Positions 15,182 to 27,700 of a stretch of 64,000 bases of DNA are shown here, piece after piece (the stretch's first letter is position 1; the number at the start of each line of letters is the position of its first letter). Location of the stretch: positions 1,505,001 to 1,569,000 of the forward strand of contig CAWZYM010000283.1 of NCBI GenBank assembly GCA_963966185.1, written 5' to 3'. The position numbers and the translations under genes are program-made. The DNA is from Rhabditoides inermis (taxonomy: Eukaryota; Nematoda; Chromadorea; Rhabditida; Rhabditidae). A model generated the notes under the pieces. That model made no database searches and was not told the origin of the DNA. It saw nothing but the letters and a program-made list of their open reading frames with translations.

Positions 15182-16499
15182 GGACGGCGAAGACGATGAC
15201 CACAACTCTGTCTACTATGTGGGTGTCCAGTTATCGATTGATAAATCAATTATCAATGGATCAATCACTTATCGATCGATTTGATTTAGTAGCTATCCGA
15301 TTATCGATCGATTTTGCATTTATCGATCGATGTGATTTAGTCGCACGAGATGAACCAGCGCGCTGTCTACGGCGACAGGAAGCCCAAGAAGCAGAGGAAG
15401 ATCGTGAGCGACTATCGATTGATTATTGATTAATTATCGATCGATTGCAGCTGAGGTGTGCGGTGACGGACAAGTACTACTTCGAGTACGGCGAGGACTC
15501 CGAGACCGACTCGGAAGGCGAACGGGAGCTGGTATCGATTGATTATTGATCGATTTTATTGCTGCGTGTGTGTGATTTCAGAACCGCCTCAACAGCCGCA
15601 ACGACCCGAATCGCGTTGTTGTGTAAGTGAAAAACAATTGAAGCGTCCTTTTATTGATTATTAATCGATTGTTTCTTGATCGATATCAGGCCGGAGTCGG
15701 CTTCCGGCTTCAGCCCGCCCGGCACGGAGAAGCAGTTGGCGACCAAGCGGTACACCTTCTACAAGGGCATTCTTCCGGTCGACAGGGCCGAGAGCTGGGT
15801 GATTTGAATACTTATTTATATTCAAACTATTATATTATATTGTATAATGTATTTAATAGGTCTCCCACTTCAACGACTTGGTGCTGAACCACGGCAAGCA
15901 CAACCCTCACTACAGCCCGGTAAAGAGCACAAGACACAGTACACACCTCAAAACACATAACACAAAACACAGGTGGTGCTGTATCATCGCCGTGCGGTTC
16001 CTGCGGACGACCTGCCACTGCAGCTCCACCTCGCCCACTACGATCATCCAACCCACGCGCCCAAGTGAGTGTACGGTAGAGTACGGTAATGTTACAGTAA
16101 CCTCTATTCAGAGTACCGTAGAGTGAATAGGGGTAGAAAACTGTAATTCCAGCGTTATCCTTTTTCATAGGCATGTCACTCTAATTTGAATGTACGGTAG
16201 AATGCGGTATACGGTAGAATACCGTATCTCTAGGCACGTTGCCGTGTTCCGCGACTCTGAGCTGGAGTCTCGTCTGCCGGCGGGAGAGGAGGTGTGGTAC
16301 GTCTACAGGAACGGAGAGCGCCGCGAGTTCGACAGCGTGCAGAGCCTCGTCGACGAGTACCAGGTATACGGTACTCTGAATGCGGGTTACGGTAACTCTA
16401 CAGTATCCCAACGGCATGGACGCTTATGAGGAGATGCTCCCGGCTCACTGGAGGAAGCGTCGCTTCTGCAAGGAGAAGGAGGAGCGCGAGAACCGAGAC

Positions 16500-16505
<6 letters not shown>
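15182..16505 (+). CDS. SH2-like domain protein, left-arm copy
   Basis: Nine exons join in phase: 15182-15218, 15341-15403, 15451-15531, 15582-15622, 15690-15798, 15860-15919, 15973-16064, 16234-16363 and 16404-16505 (stop), giving 237 residues; the start lies upstream. The N-terminal part is acidic/basic (EYGEDSETDSEGEREL). From RYTFYKGILPVDRAESW to EFDSVQSLVDEYQ the order of motifs recalls an SH2 fold: a YxG.LPxxxAE helix A start, a KHVAVF central strand and an F-D-S-x2-x-L-V helix B. SH2 domains bind phosphotyrosine. The FLVR arginine is not evident, the equivalent stretch reading SPVVLYHRR, so binding may be lost or the match may be chance. The tail is Lys/Glu-rich, without a kinase. It converges on the four-TM gene with about 300 bp between stop codons. 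Confidence 0.75.
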
Positions 16506-16542
<37 letters not shown>

Positions 16543-16803
16543 AGAGAGAGAGAAAGAGAGAGAGGAGGGAAGAGAAGGAGAGGGATAGAGAGGGAGAGAG
16601 ATACATACCAGATACACCAGTAGTTTGTGCTCGTCATATGTAGTATATAACAAGACATATGTAGTATAAAACTGATCGATAAAGTTCATTTCACTTATCT
16701 TCTTTCAATTCGAACAACGTGTCATACCAACTGTTTATCATCACACAATCAAAGAAAAAATACTCGTATTGGGAACTGTACTAAACTAAGTAGACACACA
16801 TAG

Positions 16804-18246
16804 TTACACGATGTAGTATTTTGGCGGTTCCTCAACAATCGCCGGCATGCTTACTACGTAGACAGTATGCGGGTGGCTGAGAGTGGGAGCAGAGTGGCTG
16901 TGGGCGGGGCATAAATGGGCGGGGGCTGTGTGGGCGGAGCCGAGTGAGGCGACGGACGCGCGCGAGCTCTTGTGCTCGACTTCTGAGGACGAGTCTTGCT
17001 GGAATCAGTAAATCAATATGTGGTTTCTCCTAAACCATTTTTAAAGTATCTCGGAGTGGTTAGAGGTCAATCGTAATGTAGTTGAAAGTTTGATGCATTT
17101 CGGGAATAGTTTTGGTCCGCTACTTTAGCGAGTCTGGTACTGATAGTGACTTCAGGCGAAATACTCATACGTCTTTTGAAGGAAGGGCTTTATACGTCCT
17201 GTTTTTTTTCTCTCACAAAACCGAAAACCCACCTCGTTGTACGTGAGATACGCGCTCACAGCGAGCAGCAGTCCATTGGAGACGATCGCGTACAGAGACA
17301 GCAGCCACACGTACGCGAACGTCCACTGCAAGGTTTGTTTACTTGTTTGTTAACTTGTACGTTCCAGATCTTGCCTATTGCTTCCAATATAGAAAGGGCC
17401 AATTCGCCTTTGGTTTTCGATGCACTTCGAAGTTCATCACTGTTCACTTTTCGTTTACTTTCATGTTCACTAACTGACCTTGTTGAGCTGCTTGTGCAGG
17501 CAGCTCACATTGAAGCCCGAATACAGCAGCACAATCATCAGGAGAGCGGTGATGATAGCAAAGATGAACGAGCCGGCGGCCGGGCTGAAATCGGTCAGTG
17601 ATCAACTGATAAGTGATAATGATCATCTGATCAGCTGATCAATATGATACTCACACGACGCACAGCTGTCCGAGGCGGTCCCTGAGAATGGCGGCGCTGC
17701 GGTAGACGAAGAAGAGTGTGACGACCGCTATGCCGGCAAGGGCGAAGTAGCCCGCGCACAGGGCTGCAATCGAGAGTCGGATCAGAAACTTAGAAACGGC
17801 AGAGACTCGAGACATGATGAAATCGCAAACTGGGTGAGTCAGAGAGAGAAATTATCCGGACAATTCACCAGTACTGTTTGGAAGTACACAATCGGGACGA
17901 ACAAGTTTAACTCTAGCAGCGGCTGACTCGCTCACTGTCAGTGCGCAAGGTAGCGAGAGAAATACGGGTGAGCTTTCGCAGGAAACTGTGACCCACCCAT
18001 GATGTAGGCGACGGTGCGGCCGTAGCTGCCGCAGTGCGTCGCGTTCTTGAACCTAAAAAAACAAGCAGTTCATGTCTGATTCCTGAAATGTAAGTATGAG
18101 TATATGAACAGAGGGACGATGGGTGTCTCACGAACTCACCAGTCTAGGCAGTAGACGAGGAAGGCTATGGCGAGGAGCGCCGAGTTGGCGATGAATGTGA
18201 GACAGAGGTTGTGGTGGTGGTAGTCGCGGTGGCAGACGAAGCGCAT
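16804..18246 (-). CDS. Four-transmembrane protein, left-arm copy
   Basis: Six exons on the minus strand: 18140-18246 (ATG), 17997-18052, 17655-17763, 17479-17584, 17233-17325 and 16804-16998 (stop), 221 residues with all phases consistent. Hydrophobic segments lie at about residues 14-36 (LCLTFIANSALLAIAFLVY), 57-78, 94-114 and 129-152, with short loops containing paired cysteines (THCGSYG, NVSCLHK). The last exon is a 64-residue cytoplasmic-type tail rich in Ser/His/Pro, ending in a PPxY motif (EEPPKYYIV) that could recruit WW-domain proteins. I do not recognise the family; the topology resembles claudin/MARVEL-like four-span proteins. The frame stays open upstream to an ATG at 18462, so a longer N-terminus is possible. 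Transcription runs away from the palindrome centre. Confidence 0.85.
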
Positions 18247-18571
18247 GACTGCAAAGAAGAGAGACGGGTGATTGGAGTGGTTAGAGAGACACGCTTGTAC
18301 TTGTACCATGTCCATGTCGCTTTGCGAGAGAGAAAGAATTATGAGGGTGCGCGATATTTTTGAGAAGTTATTTTGCCAAGTTTGGTCTCTACGTAAACGT
18401 TCACGATCAAAATCGGTAATCATACAAGACATGCGTGAAATAAGTGGCAACCATGTTAACAAAAAGAAAAGAAAAAGAAATATGGCGAAATAGGAAACGC
18501 CTGAATATGAGTGAATGAGTGCTACAGAAAGGCCAGGATGACCCGCTGCTCTCGCGCCCCACTCACCTCTC

Positions 18572-18578
18572 TTTTATA
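18572..18578 (-). promoter_or_regulatory. TATA box of the left four-TM gene
   Basis: GGGTATAAAAGAGAGG on the minus strand, conserved in the mirror arm at 20106-20121. The surrounding block is conserved too. Confidence 0.6.
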
Positions 18579-18854
18579 CCCATCGACCGCTTATCGTCTA
18601 CTCTGCTCGACGGGGGTACTTTACCCGTTCGCTCGCCTCACTCTAGACACTCTAGTCTCTTCCACTCACACCCCAGATCTTGCTATACTACGGAAGTGTC
18701 GAGTGCATGGCTGACTCACTATAAACCACTACGCACTGTTCTTCATTTCGACACATTTTGACATTCACCCTTCCGAGTTTGGTACACTAAAAAGTACTGC
18801 TTCCACACTCACCCAGCAAGACATTGTTAGATGCATACCATATGTCACAGCTTG

Positions 18855-19828
18855 TCATGTGTTTCGTTTCACGAAAAGTCGGCCGGGACCCTTATTAGCG
18901 GTCCTGGGGAACCTATACCTAATAAGACTTCCAGGGTCACAGTAGGCGTGCCTGGAAGTAAGTACAGGTACACCAACACCAGAAATACAGTTCACGTGAA
19001 TCGCATTCTATTCTCGTGCGGAGCGCACCCATCAATGTTGACGAATGTATATCCTATCTGTGGTACTTTATCAGAATCACGGTACAGCTCACCCAAAATA
19101 ACAGGGGTGAATAAATATGCACTTAGTCACCGTGTCTTGTGTTTTGCACGTATCTTGTGTTATTAACTTTGCACCGTGTACGGTAAGCTGTTTGCTATTC
19201 ACAATCACTTCTCACCTCACAACACACTGGCAGTATTCACTATACCAGTACACGCTAGCGTCTAAGCTCATGAACTGTGATCGATACGCATAAGTGCGCA
19301 AGCCGTATTTCATATTCATCAACAACGTATTTCATAATCATCCCAAGATTTCTATTTCTCACTCACTCGGTTTCATGCGGATTAGATCACATACGGCATC
19401 ACTCTATACGATGATTCAACTTGGTTGTCACTACATTGCGGTCATTCTCTCAACAATGCGGCTATTTCTCTCATGCTTTTCATTTCGTTCATGCTTTTTA
19501 ACCATCGATGTTTGTTTTTATGTGCGACGCAGTATTTCTGCAATAAATTATTAAATTATTATTAACAACGTGTTTGCGTGTGCAATCTAGGAGCTATCAG
19601 ACTGCCACACTAATGAAACTGTGCTGACTATAACACCTCGCACGCAAATGTGTTGTGATAGTGAGGCATGTGACATGTGAGCACTGTAGATCGTGCGTAG
19701 CAAGCATCATCTCATCTGTAGTCTATCCGGGTGACTCAAACGTTGCACACCGGTACAATGTAGTCTTTGCGATGTTAGCTCTACATTTATATATTAAAAA
19801 AGGTAACACTCGAAAGTTGATTTGTCGC
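18855..19828. other. Spacer between the inverted arms
   Basis: About 975 bp of unique sequence at the centre of the palindrome. It contains a terminal-repeat-like word (18884-18903) shared with the element at 13573-13896. No exon supported. Confidence 0.5.
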
Positions 19829-20107
19829 CACAAGCTGTGACATGTGGTATGCATCTAACAATGTCTTGCTGGGTGAGTGTGGAAGCAGTACTTTCCGGTG
19901 TGCCAAGCTGGGAAGGGTGAATGTCGAAATGTGTCAAAATAAAGAACCGTGTGTAGTCGTATCTAGTGAGTCAGCCATGCACTCGACACTTCCGTAGTAT
20001 AGCAAAGACTGGGGTGTGAGTGGATAGGGACTAGAGTGACTAGAGTGAGGCGAGCGAACGGGTAAAGTACCCCCGTCGAGCAGAGTAGACGATAAGCGGT
20101 CGATGGG

Positions 20108-20114
20108 TATAAAA
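20108..20114 (+). promoter_or_regulatory. TATA box of the right four-TM gene
   Basis: GGGTATAAAAGAGAGG, mirror of 18572-18578. The two promoters are back to back across the spacer, about 1.5 kb apart. Confidence 0.6.
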
Positions 20115-20454
20115 GAGAGGTGAGTGGGGCGCGAGAGCAGCGGGTCATCCTGGCCTTTCTGTAGCACTCATTCACTCATATTCCGGCATTTCCTATTTCG
20201 CAATATTTCTTCTTTTTATTATTACTTCTTTGTTAACATGTCTGCCACTTATTTCACGCATGTCTTGTATGATTACCGATTTTGATCGTGATCGTTTACG
20301 TAGAGACCAAACTTGGCAAAATAACTTCTCAAAAATATCGCGCACCCTCATAATTCTTTCTCTCTCGCTCATATCGCAAAGCGACATGGATATGGTAAAA
20401 GTACAAGCGTGTCTCTCTAACCACTCCAATCACCCGTCTCTCTTCTTTGCAGTC

Positions 20455-22304
20455 ATGCGCTTCGTCTGCCACCGCGACTACCACCACCACAACCTCTGTC
20501 TCACATTCATAGCCAACTCGGCGCTCTTGGCGATCGCCTTCCTCATCTACTGCCTCGACTGGTGAGTTCGTGAGACACCCATCGTATTTCTGTTCATGAG
20601 ACCATACTCGTACTTACATTTGAGGATTCAGACATGAACTGATTGTTTTTAGGTTTAAGAACGCGACGCACTGCGGCAGCTACGGCCGCACCGTCGCCTA
20701 CATCATGGGTGAGTCTCGTATCTACGTGATGTATATATAGCTTGCGCCAGAGCGATTGTTTTCGATCCACCTCGCTTGCAGTTCGAAACACGGTAACCGT
20801 CTGCCCCTCTTGTTTTGCGCGCTATTGCTGAGAACTGACTCTTTTTCTGATCTACCCCACCGCGCGCTACTTATTAGCACAGAACTATATCTCTCGTTCA
20901 CCTTTCGCCTTCTCGAGTCTCGACCTTTCCTGCTTCCTAGCAGTTTCTGATCCGACTCTCGATTGCAGCCCTGTGCGCGGGCTACTTTGCCCTTGCCGGA
21001 ATCGCAGTCGTCACACTCTTCTTCGTCTACCGCAGCGCCGCCATTCTCAGGGACCGCCTCGGACAGCTGTGCGTCGTGTGAGTATCATATTGATCAGCTG
21101 ATCAGATGATCATTATCACTTATCAGTTGATCACTGACCGATTTCAGCCCGGCCGCCGGCTCGTTCATCTTTGCTATCATCACCGGTCTCCTGATGATTG
21201 TGCTGCTGTATTCCGGATTCAATGTGAGCTGCCTGCACAAACAGCTCAACAAGGTCGGTTGATGAACATGAAAGTAAACGAAAAGTGAACAATGATGAGA
21301 AACGACTAGCGTGCTTCTATAGCACGTTAGTAGAACTAATCTAGTTCTCACAGTCGTTCTCACATAATCCAAGGCTCTGTCTTGTTTTCGGCTGAGAACA
21401 ATTGGTACGGCTATATCCTTGTTACTCTCTATAAGTAGTGTGATAAACGAAATACCAACAATTAAAAAAAAATCGAAGTGCATCGAAAATCAAAGGCGAA
21501 TTGGCCTCTTTATCTTGGAAGCAATGGGCAAGATCTGGAACGTACAAGTAAACAAACAAGTAAACAACCAACCTTGCAGTGGACGTTCGCGTACGTGTGG
21601 CTGCTGTCGCTGTACGCGATCGTCTCCAATGGACTGCTGCTCGCTGTGAGCGCCTATCTCACGTACAACGAGGTGGGTTTGGTGTTTCGAATAACGGGTT
21701 ATACAAGAATACAAGTGAAAGTGTATTTCCAATACAACGAGGTGGGTCGAATCTCGCAACCAAAACGACCGTCTATTAGGAAAAAAAGAGTGGTAGGCAT
21801 TTAGTGTCCGCAACATTCGCGCTCTGCGGCGGCTAGGCGCCTGACAAAGCGTGAACTTTTAAATTCTTACTATGACTATGTATAGATAAATGGGACGAAT
21901 GATATGATAAAAACGTATAAAGGTAGCCCCATCCTTTAAAAGACGTATGAGTATTCTGCATAAAGTCACTATCAGTACCAGACTCGCTAAAGTAGCGGAC
22001 CGAAGCTATTCCCGAAATGCATCAAACTTTCGACTACATTACGATTGACCTCTAACCACTTCGAGATACTTGGTTCAGGAGAAACCACCTATTGATTTAC
22101 TGATTCCAGCAAGACTCGTCCTCAGGAGTCGAGCACAAGAGCTCGCGCGCGTCCGTCGCCTCTCTCGGCTCCGCCCACACAGCCCCCGCCCATTTATGCC
22201 CCGCCCACAGCCACTCTGCTCCCACTCTCAGCCACCCGCATCCTGTCTACGTAGTAAGCATGCCGGCGATTGTTGAGGAGCCTCCAAAATACAATATTGT
22301 GTAA
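20455..22304 (+). CDS. Four-transmembrane protein, right-arm copy
   Basis: Exons: 20455-20561, 20653-20708, 20969-21077, 21148-21253, 21580-21672 and 22110-22304 (stop), the same lengths and phases as the left copy. Differences noticed include I/V in TM1, G/A in TM3 (IITGLL), SGVEHK against SEVEHK, HPVYVV against HTVYVV, and PPKYNIV against PPKYYIV, so the PPxY motif is kept. The frame is open back to an ATG at 20230, with an in-frame 9-nt difference from the left arm. It has a TATA box at 20108-20114. The two copies have retained coding capacity while part of their intron sequence changed, which suggests selection or exon-biased conversion. Function unknown; predicted integral membrane protein. 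Confidence 0.85.
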
Positions 22305-22543
22305 CTATGTATGTTACTTAGTTTAGTACAGTTCCCAATACGAGTATTTTTTCTTTGATTGTGTGATGATAAACAATTGGTATGACACGTTGTTCGAATT
22401 GAAAGAAGAGGGGAAAGTGAAATGAACTTTATCGATCAGTTTTATACTACATATGTCTTGTTATATACTACATATGACAAGCACAAACTACTGGTGTATC
22501 TGGTATGTATCTCTCTCCCTCTCTCTCCCTCTCCGTCTCTTCC

Positions 22544-22585
<42 letters not shown>

Positions 22586-22601
22586 CCCTCTCTCTCTCTC
22601 T

Positions 22602-23930
22602 CTATCCGTCTCGGTTCTCGCGCTCTTCCTTCTCTTTGCAGAAGCGACGCTTCCTCCAGTGTGCCGGGAGCATCTCCTCATAAGCGTCCATGCCGTTGGG
22701 ATACTGTAGAGTTACCGTAACCCGCATTCAGAGTACCGTATACCTGGTACTCGTCGACGAGGCTCTGCACGCTGTCGAACTCGCGGCGCTCTCCGTTCCT
22801 GTAGACGTACCACACCTCTTCTCCCGCCGGCAGACGAGACTCCAGCTCAGAGTCGCGGAACACGGCAACGTGCCTAGAGATACGGTATTCTACCGTATAC
22901 CGCATTCTACCGTACATTCAAATTAGAGTGACATGCCTATGAAAAAGGATAACGCTGGAATTACAGTTTTCTACCCCTATTCACTCTACGGTACTCTGAA
23001 TAGAGGTTACTGTAACATTACCGTACTCTACCGTACACTCACTTGGGCGCGTGGGTTGGATGATCGTAGTGGGCGAGGTAGAGCTGCAGCGGCAGGTCGT
23101 CCGCAGGACCCGGACGGCGATGATACAGCACCACCTGTGTTTTGTGTTCTGTGTTTTGAGGTGTGTACTGTGTCTTGTGCTCTTTACCGGGCTGTAGTGA
23201 GGGTTGTGCTTGCCGTGGTTCAGCACCAAGTCGTTGAAGTGGGAGACCTATCAAATACATTATACAATATAATATAATAGTTTGAATATAAATAAGTATT
23301 CAACTCACCCAGCTCTCGGCCCTGTCGACCGGAAGAATGCCCTTGTAGAAGGTGTACCGCTTGGTCGCCAACTGTTCCTCCGTGCCGGGCGGGCTGAAGC
23401 CAGAAGCCGACTCCGGCCTGTTATCGATCAATAAACAATCGATTAATAATCAATAAAGGGACGCTTCAATCGTTTTTCACTCACACGACAACGCGATTCG
23501 GGTCCCTGCGGTTGTTGCAGCGGTTCTGAAGAAAAAAAACACTCGCATCAATCGATAATCGATCAATATTCAATCGATACCAGCTCCCGTTCGCCTTCCG
23601 AGTCGGTCTCGGAGTCCTCGCCGTACTCGAAGTAGTACTTGTCCGTCACCGCACACCTCAGCTGCAATCGATCGATAACTAATCGATAATCAATCGATAG
23701 TCGCTCACGATCTTCCTCTGCTTCTTGGGCTCCCTGTCGCCGTAGACAGCGCGCTGGTTCATCTCGTGCGACTAAATCACATCGATCGATAAATGCAAAA
23801 TCGATCGATAATTGGATAGCTATTAAATCAAATCGATCGATAAGTGATTGATCCATTGATAATTGATTTATCAATCGATAACTGGACACCCACATAGTAG
23901 ACAGAGTTGTGGTCATCGTCTTCGCCGTCC
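22602..23930 (-). CDS. SH2-like domain protein, right-arm copy
   Basis: Mirror copy of the left-arm gene. Exons on the minus strand: 23894-23930, 23709-23771, 23581-23661, 23485-23525, 23309-23417, 23188-23247, 23043-23134, 22744-22873 and 22602-22703 (stop). Lengths and phases equal those of the left copy, and all frames are open. Replacements are few, for example GDREPKK here against GDRKPKK, and RRPGPADD against RRAVPADD. A possible upstream exon is 24286-24357. Because the duplication ends near 24491, any exon further upstream would exist only for this copy, making it the better candidate for the ancestral gene. Domain caution as for the left copy: the SH2-like pattern lacks an obvious phosphate-binding arginine. 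Confidence 0.75.
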
Positions 23931-24491
23931 CTGAAAGTGATGTGAATACACAAAATAGAAAAATAGAAAGACAAGACTAGACAAGACATCGGAAACCCGA
24001 AGTTCTTTCTGAAGATCTTTTGCTAGCAAAAGATGAGTCGGGTCTCTACTCTCAGAAACATCTTTGTGTCTTTTCGTATCATAAAGCGACTTTACGATAC
24101 AAAATCTAAACTGGAATTATTTAATGAATGTCACCCACATTCTCCGACCGTCTGACACGAGTGCGCAATCGCAAATGGCTGCGCTTTCGAATCATTTTCT
24201 CGCATTCCAAGTCGAATGGATTCCAGAACGTTTCCGTATGCTGACAACTTAGTTAGATGTGTTTCATGAACAATGCACAACTCACACTGTGCTTTGAACG
24301 TGTAAGTACGGGATAGTTGAATAATAGGATAGCGGAACTGCACTGAGCACGTAACTTCTGAATGTGACTGTTCGTATGTATGGGAAATGAAATATAAGTA
24401 TAGGTTGATTCAGTGCATCATTCACTGTCTCGCTAATGATTTCCATATCCTGTTCACATCCACGAATTCTAGCTTCGTTCCGTCGAGGGTG

Positions 24492-25235
24492 AACTCCATC
24501 TCGCGTGCGTTCAGAACTTTCACTGTCTTCTTTCGGATCAGCCCTCTTCACTCCCCGAGTTTCTGTTTCCTCAGATTTTCAACCCTGTCCATAGCAATTT
24601 GACCATCTCCGACCTGAAGTGATCCAAGATCATATGTATGTACTTCGTATGCATGTATGTATGTAGGTAGTGAGCGTAAGACGTATCTGCGATACAACAT
24701 CTCTTCGCAACTACATACTTATCCACATCAACCTGAATGACGTGATATTCATATGAACTGACGTGTCGAACTTAGTAAACGTTTATTCACACAACAACCC
24801 GAAAATCCAAAAAAAATGTAAATTTAATATACATACGAGATCGTATACAAATGCGCATAGAAATGACGAAACACACAACTTCGCGGAAGTTGTACACAGG
24901 ATAGGTGATGTGAGAAGGCGCTTAGCGTGAGAGAGAAAGAGATTGTGAGATGAGAGAGAGAGAGTGGTCAGACCCTCCGAAACTCCATTTTGAATCCTCG
25001 AAAACACGTGCAATCACAGCGTTTTGAAGGCGTTGTAAAGGTACAATGGCGACTTTTTTGTAGTATTCGTGTAACATCGATTTACAAAATAAAGAACTCT
25101 AGTTCTTGATTGTTTTCTATACTACAAATTAGCAAAATAGTCGCCACTGTGGTTTCGGAAAGACCGGCCACACCTTGAGAGTGTGAGTGTGTGGTGGTGG
25201 CTGAGAAAGGGGGAGGAGAAGCGAGTCGATGTTGC
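24492..25235. other. Intergenic sequence and channel 3' flank
   Basis: No complete exon seen. A minus-strand AATAAA is at about 24782-24787, a possible poly(A) signal for the channel gene, whose stop is at 25236. An open stretch crossing 24491 (MEFTLDGTKLEFVDV) might be an exon but its splice phase does not fit. Confidence 0.4.
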
Positions 25236-26807
25236 CTACATGCGCTCGCGCGATAGGTAGTACCACCAGTAGAACACTGAAAACAGTTCATTTAAATTTT
25301 CGTCGAGCTATACTATTGAATATTGGTTATCTACAGCGAGTCTGATTGCGAAATTTCCCGTATAAGGAGATTCGCGCGCTGAATCAACGTGATTCCACTT
25401 TAAAAACCAATCGGTTAAAACACGGTACGGAAATTCTTTGGATTGGCGTTTAGCTGATCACAAGCCGTCTCTTTCTCTCCCTCTAACTCCCCCTCTCTCC
25501 CTCTCTTTCTTTCTCTCTCTCCCTCTCTCTCCCTCTCCCTCTCCCCCCTCTCTCTCCCTCTCTCTCTCACCATTGAACAGCGCGAAGAGGGTGGGGAACG
25601 CCTTTGCTGCGATCGCGTCCACTCGAGCGCCCATGTCGATGTCGTACCTGGGAAATCGATATTTGACTGAATACTTTATTTTATTTCGGTAATGAGATAT
25701 AATCAAGCAAATCCAATATTTATCCAGCATCTCAATTCGATACTGTCATTGTATGATTGATGGTAATCGCGTTTCCTGTGTGATTTGCAGTGAAAAAAAC
25801 GGCAAAAAATCGAAAAGACGCACCACCGTTCCCATGGGTCCGGGCACGACATTTTCGAATGTGTGGTACGGTAGCTAAGAGCTTTTAACATCATCTGTTT
25901 ACCTGTGCGCATTGGCCGAGTAGCCGTCGACCATTCCGTTCTCGCCGTTCGAACGAGACTCGCGCTCGCGTTCCCTGTTAGATAAAGGAGTGAAGAGGGA
26001 TATGGAATGGGAGAGAGAGTGGGAGGGAGAGAGAGAGAGGGAGAGAGAGGGAGAGAGAGGGAGAGAGAGAGACGGAGAGAGGGAGAGATCTACTCACTGC
26101 AAGCGCAGCATCCACTCGTCGTCGTCGTTGTTGTTCAGATTGTTGATTGTGGTGTGCGGCGGCGGCGGCTTCTTCAGAGAGCCACCGTTCATTGACCTGA
26201 AAAATGTCTTTGAGTCGTTTTAATTCAAAAATAACACAAGTCATTGCAACACCATTGTTCTCCTCACTCTAGGAAACTGATCCGTCGTTGATCGCCATGC
26301 GATTTTTTATTGCTCTCATTCAGTCAATTGATTCCGGGGTCCTCAAAGTTCTACAGTGTTTTTTGTGATTTTTTCACTTTCAAAAAACGCACATGTCATC
26401 ATCACATCATCCTTTGATTCTATAGAAAAAGTATCTGATTGAGCCTTTGACGTTCTCACATTCGCACATAAATTCTTTCTCACAGACTTTAACATTATAA
26501 AAAAAGTGAATATTGTTTCTACTGTAGTATCATGTGTGAACAGGATATGCTTGTAGATAGAAAATCACGCGTTACACAGATAGTACACTAGAACAACAAT
26601 CGAATACGTCAAGCGAGTAGGTAAAGTAGAGTAAAGCATGCGTCGAAATCGAACACATCTTTGTCTCCTTTTTTATTTGAACTGAGAGCAAAATCAAATA
26701 TATAGAATTACAACTCACTTTCTGAACGTGGCCTGCTTGGCTTTGGCGCGAGCCACACGAGCCTGCTTCTTGGCCCTGAAAAGAGAGGGGGTGAGGGTGA
26801 GAGAGAG

Positions 26808-26845
<38 letters not shown>

Positions 26846-27645
26846 TCCGCACCTGTACTTGATCTCTGTGATTTTGTCGACGAATCCGACGACAGCCAAT
26901 TCGACGAGTGAGAAGAAGATGAACGCGACGCACACGAAGAACCACAGGTCAATCGCCTGAACGAGCGAATCTCTCCCTCTCTCTCCCTCTCTCTCTCTCT
27001 CCCTTTCTTTTCCCCTCCCTCCCTACTGTCTACGTCCTCTCCCTGCCTTCTTCTCACTTCCTGTCACCCTATCTCGTTACCCCTAGGTCTTTGTTCGTTC
27101 AGATCGTTTAGTTTGCGTTCCCGTCTCACACTTCTTGACTCATCTCCCTCTAATATCATTGCGGGTTCTCGCCGATCCCTTGTCCCACCCAGTACGACAA
27201 CGTCACTCATGCAACTTTCCACCCAACCCCCCTCCCTCAGACAGAGAGCCATTCTATTCCGGCTCTTTCTCTCTCTCTCTCTCCCCCCCCTCTCTCTCTC
27301 TCTCCCTTTCTCTACTCTCTCTCTATTTCTCTTTCTCTTTCTCTTTCTCTTTCTCTCTCTCTCTCTCCTCTCTCCTCTCTCTCCTCTCTCTCCACTCTCT
27401 CTCTTTCTCTCTCTCCCTATCTCCCTCTCTCTCTCTCCAATCTCTCCACTCTCCCTCTCTCTCCACTCTCTCTCTCTCTCCCTCTCTCTCTCCCTTTCTC
27501 CACGCAGCAATTATTGTTGGATACGCGATAATTTCCCGCTCGATATCAAAAACGTGGAATGCAGAGTCTGCCTATAATTGGCGGCGGGGCTTTTCGAGCA
27601 AAGCCGCGCACGCGCGCATGCCAAAAATCATCGAAATCTCCTTCC

Positions 27646-27700
<55 letters not shown>

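Larger units (their letters stand above)
14622..18854 (+). repeat. Left arm of a large inverted duplication
   Basis: Reverse-complement partner of 19829-24491. The outer boundary is at 'ccctcgacggaacg' (near 14622) and the inner at 'atgtcacagcttgt' (near 18854). It carries a full set of exons for an SH2-like protein (+) and a four-TM protein (-). Confidence 0.9.
19829..24491 (-). repeat. Right arm of a large inverted duplication
   Basis: Inverted copy of 14622-18854, about 430 bp longer because of intron indels. Exons are nearly identical to the left arm. The second intron of the four-TM gene (20709-20968 here, 17764-17996 in the left arm) looks unrelated between arms. Confidence 0.9.

Noticed and set aside
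24282..24551. 89-codon minus-strand ORF as the N-terminus of the SH2-like protein
   Set aside because: It crosses the duplication boundary, and only its last part (24286-24357) fits splicing into the next exon; the upstream frame is not coding-like.
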